A stretch of 64,000 nucleotides of DNA from a bacterium (GTDB taxonomy: Bacteria; Bacillota; Clostridia; Lachnospirales; Lachnospiraceae). Positions 41,762-50,288 of this stretch are shown piece after piece. Position 1 is the first letter of the stretch. Each line of letters begins with the position of its first letter. The stretch lies in assembly GCA_023664305.1 (NCBI GenBank), contig JAMPFT010000001.1, forward strand, positions 507,609 to 571,608. The letters run 5' to 3'. The position numbers and the translations under genes are program-made. The notes beneath the pieces were generated by a model that did not search any database, was not told the origin of the DNA, and worked only from the letters and a program-made list of their open reading frames with translations.

Positions 41762-41824
41762 AGTTTAAATCCGCCCCGGCAAAAAGTCAACAGCAAATTA
41801 GCACTCGTTTTAAACGAGTGCTAA
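41762..41824 (-). promoter_or_regulatory. htpG promoter and CIRCE operator
   Basis: TTAGCACTC, 9 bp, GAGTGCTAA (41798-41824) is a perfect CIRCE, the HrcA operator. On the minus strand TTGACT (41790-41785), 17 bp and TAAACT (41767-41762) follow 7 bp downstream of it. Confidence 0.92.
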
Positions 41825-41902
41825 TAATTCTTTTGGAACCCTTGATTTTACTGGATTCTCTGATTTCTAAAATTTTTCTAAAACGCTTTTCCGGCCTTTT
41901 CG

Positions 41903-42982
41903 TCAGTCCGGAAAATACTTTGTGTAGATTTCAAAAAAGTCCGCGGTATTCACATCCTCGTCATGAATCATCGAGATTTCCTCCCAGACCTTCGTATTCA
42001 GCTGGTGAACCAGCGACTCCACAAAGGCGTCATATTCCTCGCCGAACACCTCCCGCCGGCGCTCCTCCACAATCTCCAGCTTATTTAACTCCGTCTGTTC
42101 CCTGTCGAAGGTGCTGATACATTTGATAATATAATAACCGTTCTCCGTCTCGATAACGCGGCTGATCTCACCGGTTTCCAGCGAAAAAGCCGCCTCTTCC
42201 AGTTCAATCGGCAGCTCGCCCTTGCCGAAAGAGAACGTAATCTCCGTATCCTCGCTGTATCTTGAAGCCAGATCTACAAAATCTTCCCCGTCCTCCGCCG
42301 CCATCCGGCGGATCTCGCCGGCCTTTTGCCGGACGGACAGCTTCATATCCTCTCCGTAGTCCACCCTCGCGCCACTTCCGTCCGTCGTCCAGGTTCTCAG
42401 CAGAATGTGCTGTACGGTTATGGTCCGCGCCTCGTCGTCGCTGATTTCCGGATTGATATCCTGAATGATATACCGATACACCTTGTCCGCCAGCGCGTAT
42501 TCCGCGTAAAGCTTTTGCAGGGTCTCCTCCGTCACCCCCATCAGCCCGATTTCAGTATCGTTCAGCGAACCGTAATAGTCCCGCGCCGCCTGATCCGTCA
42601 GCTTTTTCTCCTCTTCCTCCAGCTCCACCGACATACTGTCCGCCATCAGACACATGGTCTTAATCTGGGCCAGGCGGGCAAGAACCGTCTCCTTGACATT
42701 GTCCTCCAGCGTCACACCGTCCCGTGCCACGTTCCAGACCTCTTCCCCGTATACGCTCTCATAGCGGTTCTGCGTGTTGGTCAGATACACCAGAAGCTCG
42801 GACCGGGTACAGCCTGTACTCCCGATCCGGAACACCTCGTCCCTGCCAAAGCCCGTGGTAAACACAACCCTTGTCCCGTCGCCGCAGGCCGAAAGGCAGA
42901 TCAGCGCCGCCAGACAGGCGGCCAAAGCAAACCGGCGTCTGTTTCTTTTTCCCTTTTTCTCCGTGCTATTTCCCTCAATCAT
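41903..42982 (-). CDS. PrsA/SurA-like peptidyl-prolyl isomerase lipoprotein
   Basis: A 359-residue exported lipoprotein. The signal peptide has basic residues, a hydrophobic core and the lipobox LSAC with Cys33. A SurA-N-like helical region is followed by a parvulin rotamase domain (about 195-310): TVQHILLRTW, DLASRYSEDTE, GKGELPIELEEAAFSLETGEIS. It would help fold proteins outside the membrane. The start MIEGNSTEKK is preferred; 30 further upstream codons overlap the ilvE end. It follows ilvE with a 68-bp gap. Confidence 0.85.
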   Translation of the reverse strand: MIEGNSTEKKGKRNRRRFALAACLAALICLSACGDGTRVVFTTGFGRDEVFRIGSTGCTRSELLVYLTNTQNRYESVYGEEVWNVARDGVTLEDNVKETVLARLAQIKTMCLMADSMSVELEEEEKKLTDQAARDYYGSLNDTEIGLMGVTEETLQKLYAEYALADKVYRYIIQDINPEISDDEARTITVQHILLRTWTTDGSGARVDYGEDMKLSVRQKAGEIRRMAAEDGEDFVDLASRYSEDTEITFSFGKGELPIELEEAAFSLETGEISRVIETENGYYIIKCISTFDREQTELNKLEIVEERRREVFGEEYDAFVESLVHQLNTKVWEEISMIHDEDVNTADFFEIYTKYFPD

Positions 42983-43050
42983 TCCATCATCCGTCAGTAT
43001 TGATCCAACCGCGCCCGGCCGTTTCGGAAGCCCTTTCCCGTACCGTTTCC

Positions 43051-44076
43051 TCACTGAATCACATGGATCCATCCTTCGGGCGCTTCAAGCCTTCCCATCT
43101 GGATGCCGGTCAGGGTGTCGTAAAGCTTTTTCGTCACAGGCCCCATCTCGCTCATACCGCTGGGCAGACAAATCTCCCTGCCGTGATCCACAATCTTTCC
43201 CACAGGGGAAATCACAGCCGCCGTGCCGCAAAGCCCGCACTCCGCAAAGTCCTTCACCTCATCCAGGAAGACCTCTCTCTCCTCCGCCTCAAGCCCCAGA
43301 TACTCCTTCGCCACATAGACCAAGGAACGGCGGGTGATGGAAGGCAGGATACTGTCGGACTTCGGCGTTACCACCTTGTTATCCTTCGTGACAAACAAAA
43401 AGTTCGCCCCGCCCGTCTCCTCTACCTTCGTCCTCGTGCCGGGATCCAGGTACATATTCTCGTCAAAGCCCTCTTCGTGGGCCGTCACGATCGCATGCAG
43501 ACTCATGGCATAGTTTAAGCCCGCCTTGATATTTCCGGTTCCGTGGGGCGCCGCTCGGTCGAAATCGCTGACACGGATGGTCAGGGGCTTTGCGCCTCCC
43601 TTAAAGTAGGGGCCAACCGGCGTACAGAAAATTCTGAACTGATATTCATCCGCAGGCTTCACGCCGATCACAGGATTTTTGCCGAACATATAGGGGCGCA
43701 CATACAGCGTCGCGCCGCTGCCGTAAGGGGGCACGAACGCGGCGTTTGCCGCAACCACCTTCGAGACCGCCTCCACAAAACGCTCCTTCGGGAACACCGG
43801 CATCTCAAGCCTTGCCGCGGAAGCCTCCATCCGCTCCCCGTTTAAGTCGGGGCGGAAGGTCACGATATGACCGTCGTCCGTAGTGTAAGCCTTCAGACCC
43901 TCAAATACGGTCTGCGCGTACTGCAGCACGCCGGCGCACTCATTCAGGACAATGTTTGCGTCCTCCGTCAGCCGTCCCCCGTCCCAGGCTCCGTTTTCAT
44001 AGTCGGACACATATCGGAAATCCGTCTGAACATATCCGAAACCAAGATTACCCCAATCGATGTTTTTCTTTTCCAT
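43051..44076 (-). CDS. ilvE: Branched-chain amino acid aminotransferase
   Basis: A 341-residue PLP enzyme interconverting Leu/Ile/Val and their 2-oxo acids. FEGLKAYTTDDG, GNIKAGLNYAMSLHA with the Schiff-base Lys, EETGGANFLFV and the C-terminal ECGLCGTAAVISPV are all conserved, which matches the longer type II form. Its promoter overlaps the end of folA. Confidence 0.95.
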   Translation of the reverse strand: MEKKNIDWGNLGFGYVQTDFRYVSDYENGAWDGGRLTEDANIVLNECAGVLQYAQTVFEGLKAYTTDDGHIVTFRPDLNGERMEASAARLEMPVFPKERFVEAVSKVVAANAAFVPPYGSGATLYVRPYMFGKNPVIGVKPADEYQFRIFCTPVGPYFKGGAKPLTIRVSDFDRAAPHGTGNIKAGLNYAMSLHAIVTAHEEGFDENMYLDPGTRTKVEETGGANFLFVTKDNKVVTPKSDSILPSITRRSLVYVAKEYLGLEAEEREVFLDEVKDFAECGLCGTAAVISPVGKIVDHGREICLPSGMSEMGPVTKKLYDTLTGIQMGRLEAPEGWIHVIQ

Positions 44077-44121
44077 GGTCTGCCTTCTTTCTCACCGTAG
44101 TTTATTTTATCGGTAACCATT

Positions 44122-44147
44122 ATTATACTTTTAACGCTAAAAGTCAA
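44122..44147 (-). promoter_or_regulatory. Possible ilvE promoter with palindromic operator
   Basis: Minus-strand TTGACT (44147-44142) and TATAAT (44127-44122) with a short 14-bp spacer. ACTTTTA and TAAAAGT (44127-44144) form a palindrome exactly between them. The short spacer suggests activation or repression by a protein bound there, or that the true -35 is elsewhere. Confidence 0.35.
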
Positions 44148-44640
44148 TACGCTTTTTCCGCTCGTATTTCAGGAAGGTATACGCGATATCAAAATACGTC
44201 TGCTCCTCGCTGTCCGCAGTGACCTCCCACTCCGGATCCGCGTCCAGGTCGGGAAAGTAGGCGTCCGCCTCATATTTGCGGTCGATCCTGGTAATGTGCG
44301 CCACATCGCAGTAGGGAAGCATCTGCCGGTAGACGCTCTCGCCGCCGATGATATAGACGTCCTCCGTGGGATACTGCTTTAACAGCTCCAACAGCTCCTC
44401 CACCGAATGCGCCGTCAGCGCGTCCTTCACCCGATAGTCTCTGTTCCCGGAAAGAATAATATTCGTCCTGTTTTTCAAAGGCAGCCCCTGGGGAAAGGTC
44501 TGCAGGGTCTTTCTCCCCAGCACAACAACCTTGCCCGTCGTTTCCTCCCGGAAATGCTTATGGTCGTTGGGGATTCTGACCAGGAGCCCCCCCTTGTTGC
44601 CGATGGCCCAATTACTGTCTACCGCAGCGATAAGATTCAT
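44137..44640 (-). CDS. folA: Dihydrofolate reductase
   Basis: A 167-residue enzyme reducing dihydrofolate with NADPH. It begins MNLIAAVDSNWAIGNKGGLLVRIPNDHKHF; the substrate-binding Asp is in the PNDHKHF block. VVLGRKTLQTFP and VYIIGGESVYRQML are the NADPH-binding motifs. It works with thyA, 2.8 kb upstream on the same strand, to regenerate tetrahydrofolate. Two dehydratase genes stand between them. Confidence 0.96.
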   Translation of the reverse strand: MNLIAAVDSNWAIGNKGGLLVRIPNDHKHFREETTGKVVVLGRKTLQTFPQGLPLKNRTNIILSGNRDYRVKDALTAHSVEELLELLKQYPTEDVYIIGGESVYRQMLPYCDVAHITRIDRKYEADAYFPDLDADPEWEVTADSEEQTYFDIAYTFLKYERKKRIDF

Positions 44641-44651
44641 ATCATGTCCTC

Positions 44652-46190
44652 CTAATATGCCATTCCGTCGTCAAAGTCCTCCAGGCTGGGATCCAGCGGT
44701 TCCTCCCGAAGCACCGTGCGCATATAGCGGTTTACCTCCGTGCGCATTTCCTTCCGGGTGGCGTCGCCGGGCTTCATCAGATTGTGATTGACCCAGATCA
44801 GGTGGATGCCCCGCCTCCTGGCCTCCTCCTCAAAGAGCCCGTGATAGCCGTTCATGGCCTTGCAGCCCATGTGCGCGTACATAATCACGATATCCGCCCG
44901 GAACATCTCGCAATAGCTCCAGAGCGCTTCCACTCCCACCTCGTAGCCGCCGTTGGAACGGTTCCGCATAATCATGTTTTCATATAAATACGCCAGATCC
45001 AGCATAGCCTGCTCTTTGTCCTCCGTATTCACCATCCGGGTGGATACCATGCTCAGCATATCCGTGATAGGAACGATTCCCCAGCAGTTCTGCAGCCAGA
45101 TGGGAAACGCCGTATAATAGGCAGCCTGCACGCCCCAGGTAATGCACCTGTGCCGGGGCCCGGCATTGGTCAGCTCTTTTCTCCGATAGCCTTTTAACGC
45201 CAGCTCCGTAATCCTTTTGTCCCGATCCAGAAACGCCTGATTCCGCCCTCCCGCCGCCTGATACACGCCGTAACGGTACAGCGCCAGGCTGACTCCGATA
45301 ACCTGAGGATAGTCTGTCCTGGAAAGCTCCAGCCATTCCAGCATTTCCTTCGTCTCGCTGTTAAAGCGCTCCATACAGCGAAAAAAGTTCTCCCAGTCAA
45401 ACTTCTCACCGGTCTGCTCTTCAATAAAAGCGATACAGTCCCGCAGCTCGTCCGCCCCGTACTCCTGCACACTCTCCTGGGTATGGCGGATGGGCACTGC
45501 CAGCTGGAAGGTGGGAATCTTAAACTTCGCAGCCTCGATGCCGTTGCCCATAAGACTGCCGTCACAGGTGGTATTACACTGCACCGCGCACTTCCCGATC
45601 AGCGGAAAATCCTCCGCCAGCGCCACCCCAAGCTCCGCCGCCGGCATGGGACACACATCCTCCGGCACGCCGTACTCCGTGGTCTTGTCGATATAGTGCG
45701 TCACACCCTCCTGATTCATCATGGAACCGGCGTACACCGCAGGCACCTCCGCAGACATCCAAATCAAGTTCGGGAAGCCTGCCATCAGCGTACTCATCAT
45801 ATTTTCGTCAAACAACACGATCTTGCTGTTGAGCTCTCTATCGTTCCCGATGCGCGGATCCGCCCGGAAGATTTTTTTCAGCATATCGCACACATCCACC
45901 ACGATCAGCTCCAGCCCCGTGTGCGCAATGCGCAGCTGGGTTCCCCGCATCCCCTCCGTATGCCGGTCAAAGAAATCCGGCACCGCCAGATAGTTTAACA
46001 TCCACCGATAACGGAAGAAGCCCTTCAGATTGTTGGGGTGAAGCATAAAAAGAATCAGCGTCTTCCATATGTAGAGCCATCTGGTGTAATCGTACCAGGT
46101 ATCCCGAAATCCCCGCCATTCCCGGCGTTTTTTTACCTTTTTCCCGTTGTAGAATTTTCCCAACGGCTCGCTTCCCATGCGCTTGCTCAT
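44652..46190 (-). CDS. 2-hydroxyacyl-CoA dehydratase family protein, longer subunit
   Basis: A 512-residue member of the HgdB/FldC/benzoyl-CoA reductase BcrB-C family, whose members carry a [4Fe-4S] cluster and work in anaerobic dehydration or reduction of acyl-CoA. Candidate ligands are Cys in QCNTTCDGSLM, CWGIVP and MYAHMGCKAMNG. The C-terminal GIHLIWVNHNLMKPGDATRKEMRTEVNRYM follows the family pattern. It overlaps the smaller subunit gene by 4 bp, and the pair would form the alpha/beta dimer. The needed ATP-dependent activator (HgdC type) is not in the window. Substrate unknown. Confidence 0.82.
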   Translation of the reverse strand: MSKRMGSEPLGKFYNGKKVKKRREWRGFRDTWYDYTRWLYIWKTLILFMLHPNNLKGFFRYRWMLNYLAVPDFFDRHTEGMRGTQLRIAHTGLELIVVDVCDMLKKIFRADPRIGNDRELNSKIVLFDENMMSTLMAGFPNLIWMSAEVPAVYAGSMMNQEGVTHYIDKTTEYGVPEDVCPMPAAELGVALAEDFPLIGKCAVQCNTTCDGSLMGNGIEAAKFKIPTFQLAVPIRHTQESVQEYGADELRDCIAFIEEQTGEKFDWENFFRCMERFNSETKEMLEWLELSRTDYPQVIGVSLALYRYGVYQAAGGRNQAFLDRDKRITELALKGYRRKELTNAGPRHRCITWGVQAAYYTAFPIWLQNCWGIVPITDMLSMVSTRMVNTEDKEQAMLDLAYLYENMIMRNRSNGGYEVGVEALWSYCEMFRADIVIMYAHMGCKAMNGYHGLFEEEARRRGIHLIWVNHNLMKPGDATRKEMRTEVNRYMRTVLREEPLDPSLEDFDDGMAY

Positions 46191-47383
46191 TTTCTCTCAC
46201 ACTCCGCCGCGATCTTCTTGATCTCCATACTCTCGACAAAAGCCTGCACCCGGGTGCGCAGCTGACCGGAATTACCCACCGTGTAGGGCCTGTCTACGGA
46301 CAGCACCGGCCAGCCGTACTCCTCCCGCATCACATGAGTCAGGTGAGCCCGCTCGTAGCCCCAGTAATCGCAGAATTTCAGCTGCTGCAAAATAATGCCG
46401 TCCGCGTGATACTCCCGCGCCAGCCCGTCCAGATACCGCTGACGCTCCAGAATCTTCTCCGTGTTCATAAAACGGGGACACTGGCCCCACTGTATGTAAG
46501 TCCTGCAGACCTGGGTCAGCGCGTCCTCCTCTTCGTTCAGCGCAATCTCTCCCCGGTTCGGAAAAGAACCCAGGCAGTACCGATCCGCCGCCACATACGC
46601 CCCCGTCTCCTCGATCAGCCGTATCAGATCGGGATCGTCTATCTCCGAGCCTGCAAGCACCACTCTGGCCCGAAAGGCCGGTCTGCCGTCGGGCTGCCGG
46701 CTCTTTAGTTCCTCCACGGTTTCCCGCAGAGCCGGGAGCAGCTTGTCCTGAGGACAGCAGTAGGTCGCCAGACAGAACACGGCAAACTCATAGCCTGTGA
46801 TCCGCGGATTCTCCTCTTTCCGGTACTCTCCCATCTCCCGGATCAGACGGCTCACCTCGTTCTGCACGGCCACCGCCTCCCGAATGGCCCCGTCTTCAAT
46901 ATCGATGCCGAAGCGCTCTCTTAAGGGCTCCAGCACATGAAGCCGCATCTGCTTTACATAATGCTTCAATGCGCTGCCCGTAGACTTCATTGGCACGTCC
47001 GCATAGGTCACAAAAAACTTCTCTCCCTCTCCCAGCTTCAGGTGTTCGATATTTTCCACGCAGCGGTTCATCTGGGCGCAGGCGTCCGGCGCGACGATAC
47101 AGTCCAGAAACCGATAGCCGCCCTCCAGTACACGCTCCAATATCGCCCTGCAGCACTCGCAGAGAATGCTTGACATATAATACGTCCCCATCTCCACGGA
47201 GCCCGTGCGGGGCGCCCTCAGACGCACCTGAAAACAGCCGGGCAGATTTAAAAGAGGCTCCGGGATCTGAGTACACACGCCCCCGATGGCAATGCGTCCC
47301 TCCTCCGCCGCTTCCCGCACCAGCTCATTATTCGCTTCCAAAAGCAGCTTCTCCAGCTCGTAAAGATGCTTTAAATCCCTCAC
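46187..47383 (-). CDS. 2-hydroxyacyl-CoA dehydratase family protein, shorter subunit
   Basis: A 398-residue partner subunit of the same superfamily, Cys-rich (CECCRAI, CIVAPDACAQMNRCVENI, QLKFCDYWGYERAHL). The last block is the typical cluster ligand near the C-terminus. It is translated first and coupled by ATGA to the larger subunit. The two proteins are distant relatives of each other, as expected for this heterodimer. Amino-acid fermentation (for example of glutamate, phenylalanine or lactate) is the usual role, but no CoA-transferase or electron-transfer gene lies nearby. Confidence 0.82.
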   Translation of the reverse strand: MRDLKHLYELEKLLLEANNELVREAAEEGRIAIGGVCTQIPEPLLNLPGCFQVRLRAPRTGSVEMGTYYMSSILCECCRAILERVLEGGYRFLDCIVAPDACAQMNRCVENIEHLKLGEGEKFFVTYADVPMKSTGSALKHYVKQMRLHVLEPLRERFGIDIEDGAIREAVAVQNEVSRLIREMGEYRKEENPRITGYEFAVFCLATYCCPQDKLLPALRETVEELKSRQPDGRPAFRARVVLAGSEIDDPDLIRLIEETGAYVAADRYCLGSFPNRGEIALNEEEDALTQVCRTYIQWGQCPRFMNTEKILERQRYLDGLAREYHADGIILQQLKFCDYWGYERAHLTHVMREEYGWPVLSVDRPYTVGNSGQLRTRVQAFVESMEIKKIAAECERK

Positions 47384-47444
47384 GGTTCCTCCACTGAAAA
47401 GATCATTTCGTTCCTGTCATTTTGTCTGCGGCGCGTCCCGTCCC

Positions 47445-48293
47445 TCAGATCGCTATGGGGATATCCCGAATCTGCTCCCCGGGCTCATACCCGTCCACAC
47501 GCACGTCGTCCCGGGTAAATTCGTAAAAATCGTGAATCTCCGGATTCAGCCAAAAGGTCGGGGCCTCCTTCGGCTCCCTTGCAATCAGCTCCCGGATAAT
47601 CGGAACATGCCGGTCGTAGATGTGGGCATCGGCGATCACATGCACCAGCTCGCCCGCCTTCATATCGCAGACCTGAGCAAACATATGAAGCAGCACCGCA
47701 TACTGCACCACATTCCAGTTGTTCGCCGCCAGCACATCCTGGGATCGCTGGTTAAGAATAGCGTTTAAGGTCAGCTTCTCCTCCCCCGGCCTCTGGGTCA
47801 CATTAAAGGTCATGCCGTAGGCGCAGGGGTACAGGTTCATCTCGTGCAGATCCTGATGCACATAAAGATTCGTCATAATCCGGCGGCTGAAGGGATTATT
47901 CTTCAAATCGTAGAGCACACGGTCCACCTGATCCATCATGCCCTCCCGGTACCGGTGCTTTACGCCCATCTGATAACCGTAGGCCTTGCCGATGGAACCG
48001 TCCTCGTCCGCCCACTCGTCCCAGATATGGCTGTGCAGATCGTGAATGTTGTTGGACTTCTTCTGCCAGATCCAGAGGATTTCATCCGTGGCCGCCTTCA
48101 GAGCCGTCCTGCGCAGGGTCAGGATGGGAAACTCCTTCGACAGGTCGTAGCGGTTCACCACGCCGAATTTCTTAACCGTGTAGGCCGGCGTCCCGTCCGG
48201 CCAGTGGGGCCGCACCTTCTCCCCCTCGGTGCTGGTGCCGTTCTCCAGAATATCCCGGCACATTTCGATAAAAACCTTATCCGCGTAACTCAT
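47445..48293 (-). CDS. thyA: Thymidylate synthase
   Basis: A 282-residue ThyA that methylates dUMP to dTMP with methylene-tetrahydrofolate. FGVVNRYDLSKEFPILTLRRTALKA and the dUMP-binding segment NQRSQDVLAANNWNVVQYAVLLHM are conserved. The usual catalytic block PCH is represented by LYPCAYGMTF: the nucleophile Cys is present but the His is Ala, as in a recognised Clostridium/Bacillus-type variant group. It lies upstream of the dehydratases and folA. Confidence 0.93.
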   Translation of the reverse strand: MSYADKVFIEMCRDILENGTSTEGEKVRPHWPDGTPAYTVKKFGVVNRYDLSKEFPILTLRRTALKAATDEILWIWQKKSNNIHDLHSHIWDEWADEDGSIGKAYGYQMGVKHRYREGMMDQVDRVLYDLKNNPFSRRIMTNLYVHQDLHEMNLYPCAYGMTFNVTQRPGEEKLTLNAILNQRSQDVLAANNWNVVQYAVLLHMFAQVCDMKAGELVHVIADAHIYDRHVPIIRELIAREPKEAPTFWLNPEIHDFYEFTRDDVRVDGYEPGEQIRDIPIAI

Positions 48294-48342
48294 ATTTATT
48301 TCCTAACTTATCCTTTCTGCGCGATACGGCGCAGCGTCAATT

Positions 48343-49941
48343 TTACTGATACTTGTCGCACAGAGAATTGATCTGATCCGCGAACCGCGCCATTTCCTTG
48401 TTCGGCATACCGTCGCTTCTCTGCACCAGCGCCAGAAGCCTCTGAGCCGCCGCCAAAAGCCGCGCAAAGACGCCGGTGGCAATCGAGGATTTCGCCTTCT
48501 TCTGAACCGGTATGGGCTCCGCCTCATACTCATATTTGCCCGTCAGCAGATTGAAGATACTGCCGCTGTAGGGAGCGCTGGTTTTCTGGCCGTACTCTGT
48601 CTTCAGGCACTCCGCAAAGGACGCACACACCTTATCCTCGCCGTGTACCACAAAGATCTTTCGGGGCTTCTCCTCAAAGCCTGCCACCCACTCCAGCAGA
48701 CCGTTCTTGTCCGCATGGCCGCTCATGCCGATCAGCTGTCTGATCTGCGCGCGGATCTGGATCGTCTCGCCGAACAGCCTTACCTCTTTCGCGCCCTCCA
48801 CAATGCTTCTGCCCAGGGTGCCCATGGCCTGATACCCCACGAACAAAACGGTACACTCCGGCCGCCAGAGATTATGCTTTAAGTGATGCCTGATACGTCC
48901 GGCCTCGCACATGCCGGATGCGGATATGATAACCTTGGGCGTATCGTTGAAGTTGATTTCCCTGGACTCGTCGCTGGTAATCGTCAGCTTCAGACCGCCG
49001 AAGGAAATCGGATTGATTCCCTCTTTGACCAGTTCCATGGCTTCCCCGTCGAAGCAGTCCCAGCGGTTTTCCTGGAAGATTCCCGTGGCCTCCACCGCCA
49101 GCGGACTGTCTACATACACCGGGAAGTCCTCATGTCCCTTCACCATGCGGCCCACCTTGATCTTGCGCAGGAAATAGAGCAAGTCCTGGGTGCGTCCTAC
49201 CGCAAAGGAAGGAATCACCACGTTTCCGCCCCGGTCGAAGGTTTCCTTTAAGATCGACGCCAGCTCCTTCACATAATCCGGTCTGTCCGTGCTGTGGAGC
49301 CTGTCGCCGTAGGTGGATTCCATCACCACATAATCCGCTTCCTTCGTCAATCCCGGTTTTCTCAAAAGCGGCTGATGCTTATTGCCCAGATCGCCGGAAA
49401 AGACTACCTTTTTCGTATTCTCTCCCTCCGTCAGCCAGACCTCTATGCTGGCGGAGCCCAACAGATGTCCCACATCGGTAAACCGAATCTTCACCTCGTC
49501 GCAGACCTGTATCTCGCTGTCATAACGGCAGGGAACAAGCTGACGGATCGTCCCTTCCGCATCCTCCATGGTATAGGCAGGCACGATCTCCTCTCCCTGG
49601 CTTCTCCTTGCCTTCCTGTTTTTCCACTCTGCCTCCATCGCCTGAATGTGAGCACAGTCACGCAGCATGATGCTGCAGAGATCCGCCGTTGCGTCCGTTG
49701 CAAAAATCTGCCCCCGGAAGCCTTTTGCATACAGCAGCGGAAGCATGCCGGAGTGATCGATGTGCGCATGAGTCAGAAACACATAATCGATCATGGACTC
49801 GCTGACCGGCAGCTCCGCGTTTTCAAACACATTGATTCCCTGTTCCATGCCGTAGTCCACGAGAACATGTTTGTCACCCACCTCAATGTAATGACAGCTT
49901 CCCGTCACTTCGTGATCCGCACCAATAAATATCAGCTTCAT
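48343..49941 (-). CDS. Beta-CASP metallo-beta-lactamase ribonuclease-like protein
   Basis: A 532-residue RNA-processing-type hydrolase. The zinc motif THAHIDHSG (about residues 57-65), VGHLLGSASIEV, FSGDLGNKH, and the beta-CASP motifs with SASGMCEAGRIRHHL and MSGHADKNGLLEW are all present, like YSH1/CPSF73-related bacterial enzymes. A basic C-terminal tail (about 465-532) carries EAEPIPVQKKAKSS. It has its own promoter (50013-50041) and AAGGAGG. RNA is the expected substrate; which RNA is unknown. Confidence 0.9.
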   Translation of the reverse strand: MKLIFIGADHEVTGSCHYIEVGDKHVLVDYGMEQGINVFENAELPVSESMIDYVFLTHAHIDHSGMLPLLYAKGFRGQIFATDATADLCSIMLRDCAHIQAMEAEWKNRKARRSQGEEIVPAYTMEDAEGTIRQLVPCRYDSEIQVCDEVKIRFTDVGHLLGSASIEVWLTEGENTKKVVFSGDLGNKHQPLLRKPGLTKEADYVVMESTYGDRLHSTDRPDYVKELASILKETFDRGGNVVIPSFAVGRTQDLLYFLRKIKVGRMVKGHEDFPVYVDSPLAVEATGIFQENRWDCFDGEAMELVKEGINPISFGGLKLTITSDESREINFNDTPKVIISASGMCEAGRIRHHLKHNLWRPECTVLFVGYQAMGTLGRSIVEGAKEVRLFGETIQIRAQIRQLIGMSGHADKNGLLEWVAGFEEKPRKIFVVHGEDKVCASFAECLKTEYGQKTSAPYSGSIFNLLTGKYEYEAEPIPVQKKAKSSIATGVFARLLAAAQRLLALVQRSDGMPNKEMARFADQINSLCDKYQ

Positions 49942-50012
49942 CCTTTTCCTCCTTATCTGTCCGCAAATTCACGCTGTTTCCCGCCTGTTGTCAGAAAACG
50001 GCCCCTATCTTT

Positions 50013-50041
50013 ATTTTATAATCATACGGACAGATGCGCAA
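50013..50041 (-). promoter_or_regulatory. Promoter for beta-CASP gene
   Basis: Minus-strand TTGCGC (50041-50036), 17 bp, TAAAAT (50018-50013). Confidence 0.6.
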
Positions 50042-50073
50042 GCGAAAACGGGATAATTTTCACAGTTTTTTTC

Positions 50074-50102
50074 TTGACATCCCAAAACAGGTATAGTAAA
50101 AT
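50074..50102 (+). promoter_or_regulatory. tRNA-Gly promoter
   Basis: TTGACA (50074-50079), 17 bp, TAAAAT (50097-50102), 30 bp ahead of the tRNA. Confidence 0.85.
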
Positions 50103-50131
50103 ATATTTTGTTCGTACCACATATATTTTTT

Positions 50132-50204
50132 GCGATAGTGGCTCAGTTGGTAGAGCGCCACCTTGCCAAGGTGGAAACCGCGGGTTCGAGTCCCGTCTAT
50201 CGCT
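50132..50204 (+). tRNA. tRNA-Gly (GCC)
   Basis: A 73-nt cloverleaf. Acceptor GCGATAG pairs with CTATCGC. The D arm reads GCTCAGTTGGTAGAGC, the anticodon arm CCACC-TTGCCAA-GGTGG has anticodon GCC at 50165-50167, and the T arm is CGGGTTCGAGTCCCG. Discriminator T; CCA is not encoded. It stands alone with its own promoter and terminator. Confidence 0.97.
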
Positions 50205-50210
50205 CTCGTC

Positions 50211-50240
50211 AAAAAATCCCCGATTTTACGGGGATTTTTT
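50211..50240 (+). terminator. Terminator of tRNA-Gly
   Basis: AAAAAATCCCCG/CGGGGATTTTTT, 12-bp stem with a 6-nt loop and built-in T-run; may also serve the convergent GH35 gene. Confidence 0.9.
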
Positions 50241-50288
50241 ATGTCTTACATTTTCTTTGCGCTTCCTGCAGCCGTTTCGCAGAAACAA

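Noticed and set aside
41903..43072. Longer start for the PrsA-like lipoprotein
   Set aside because: Would add 30 residues ahead of the signal peptide and overlap ilvE; inconsistent with export.
44122..44147. T-box leader for ilvE
   Set aside because: The 45-bp leader is too short and the T-box sequence is absent.
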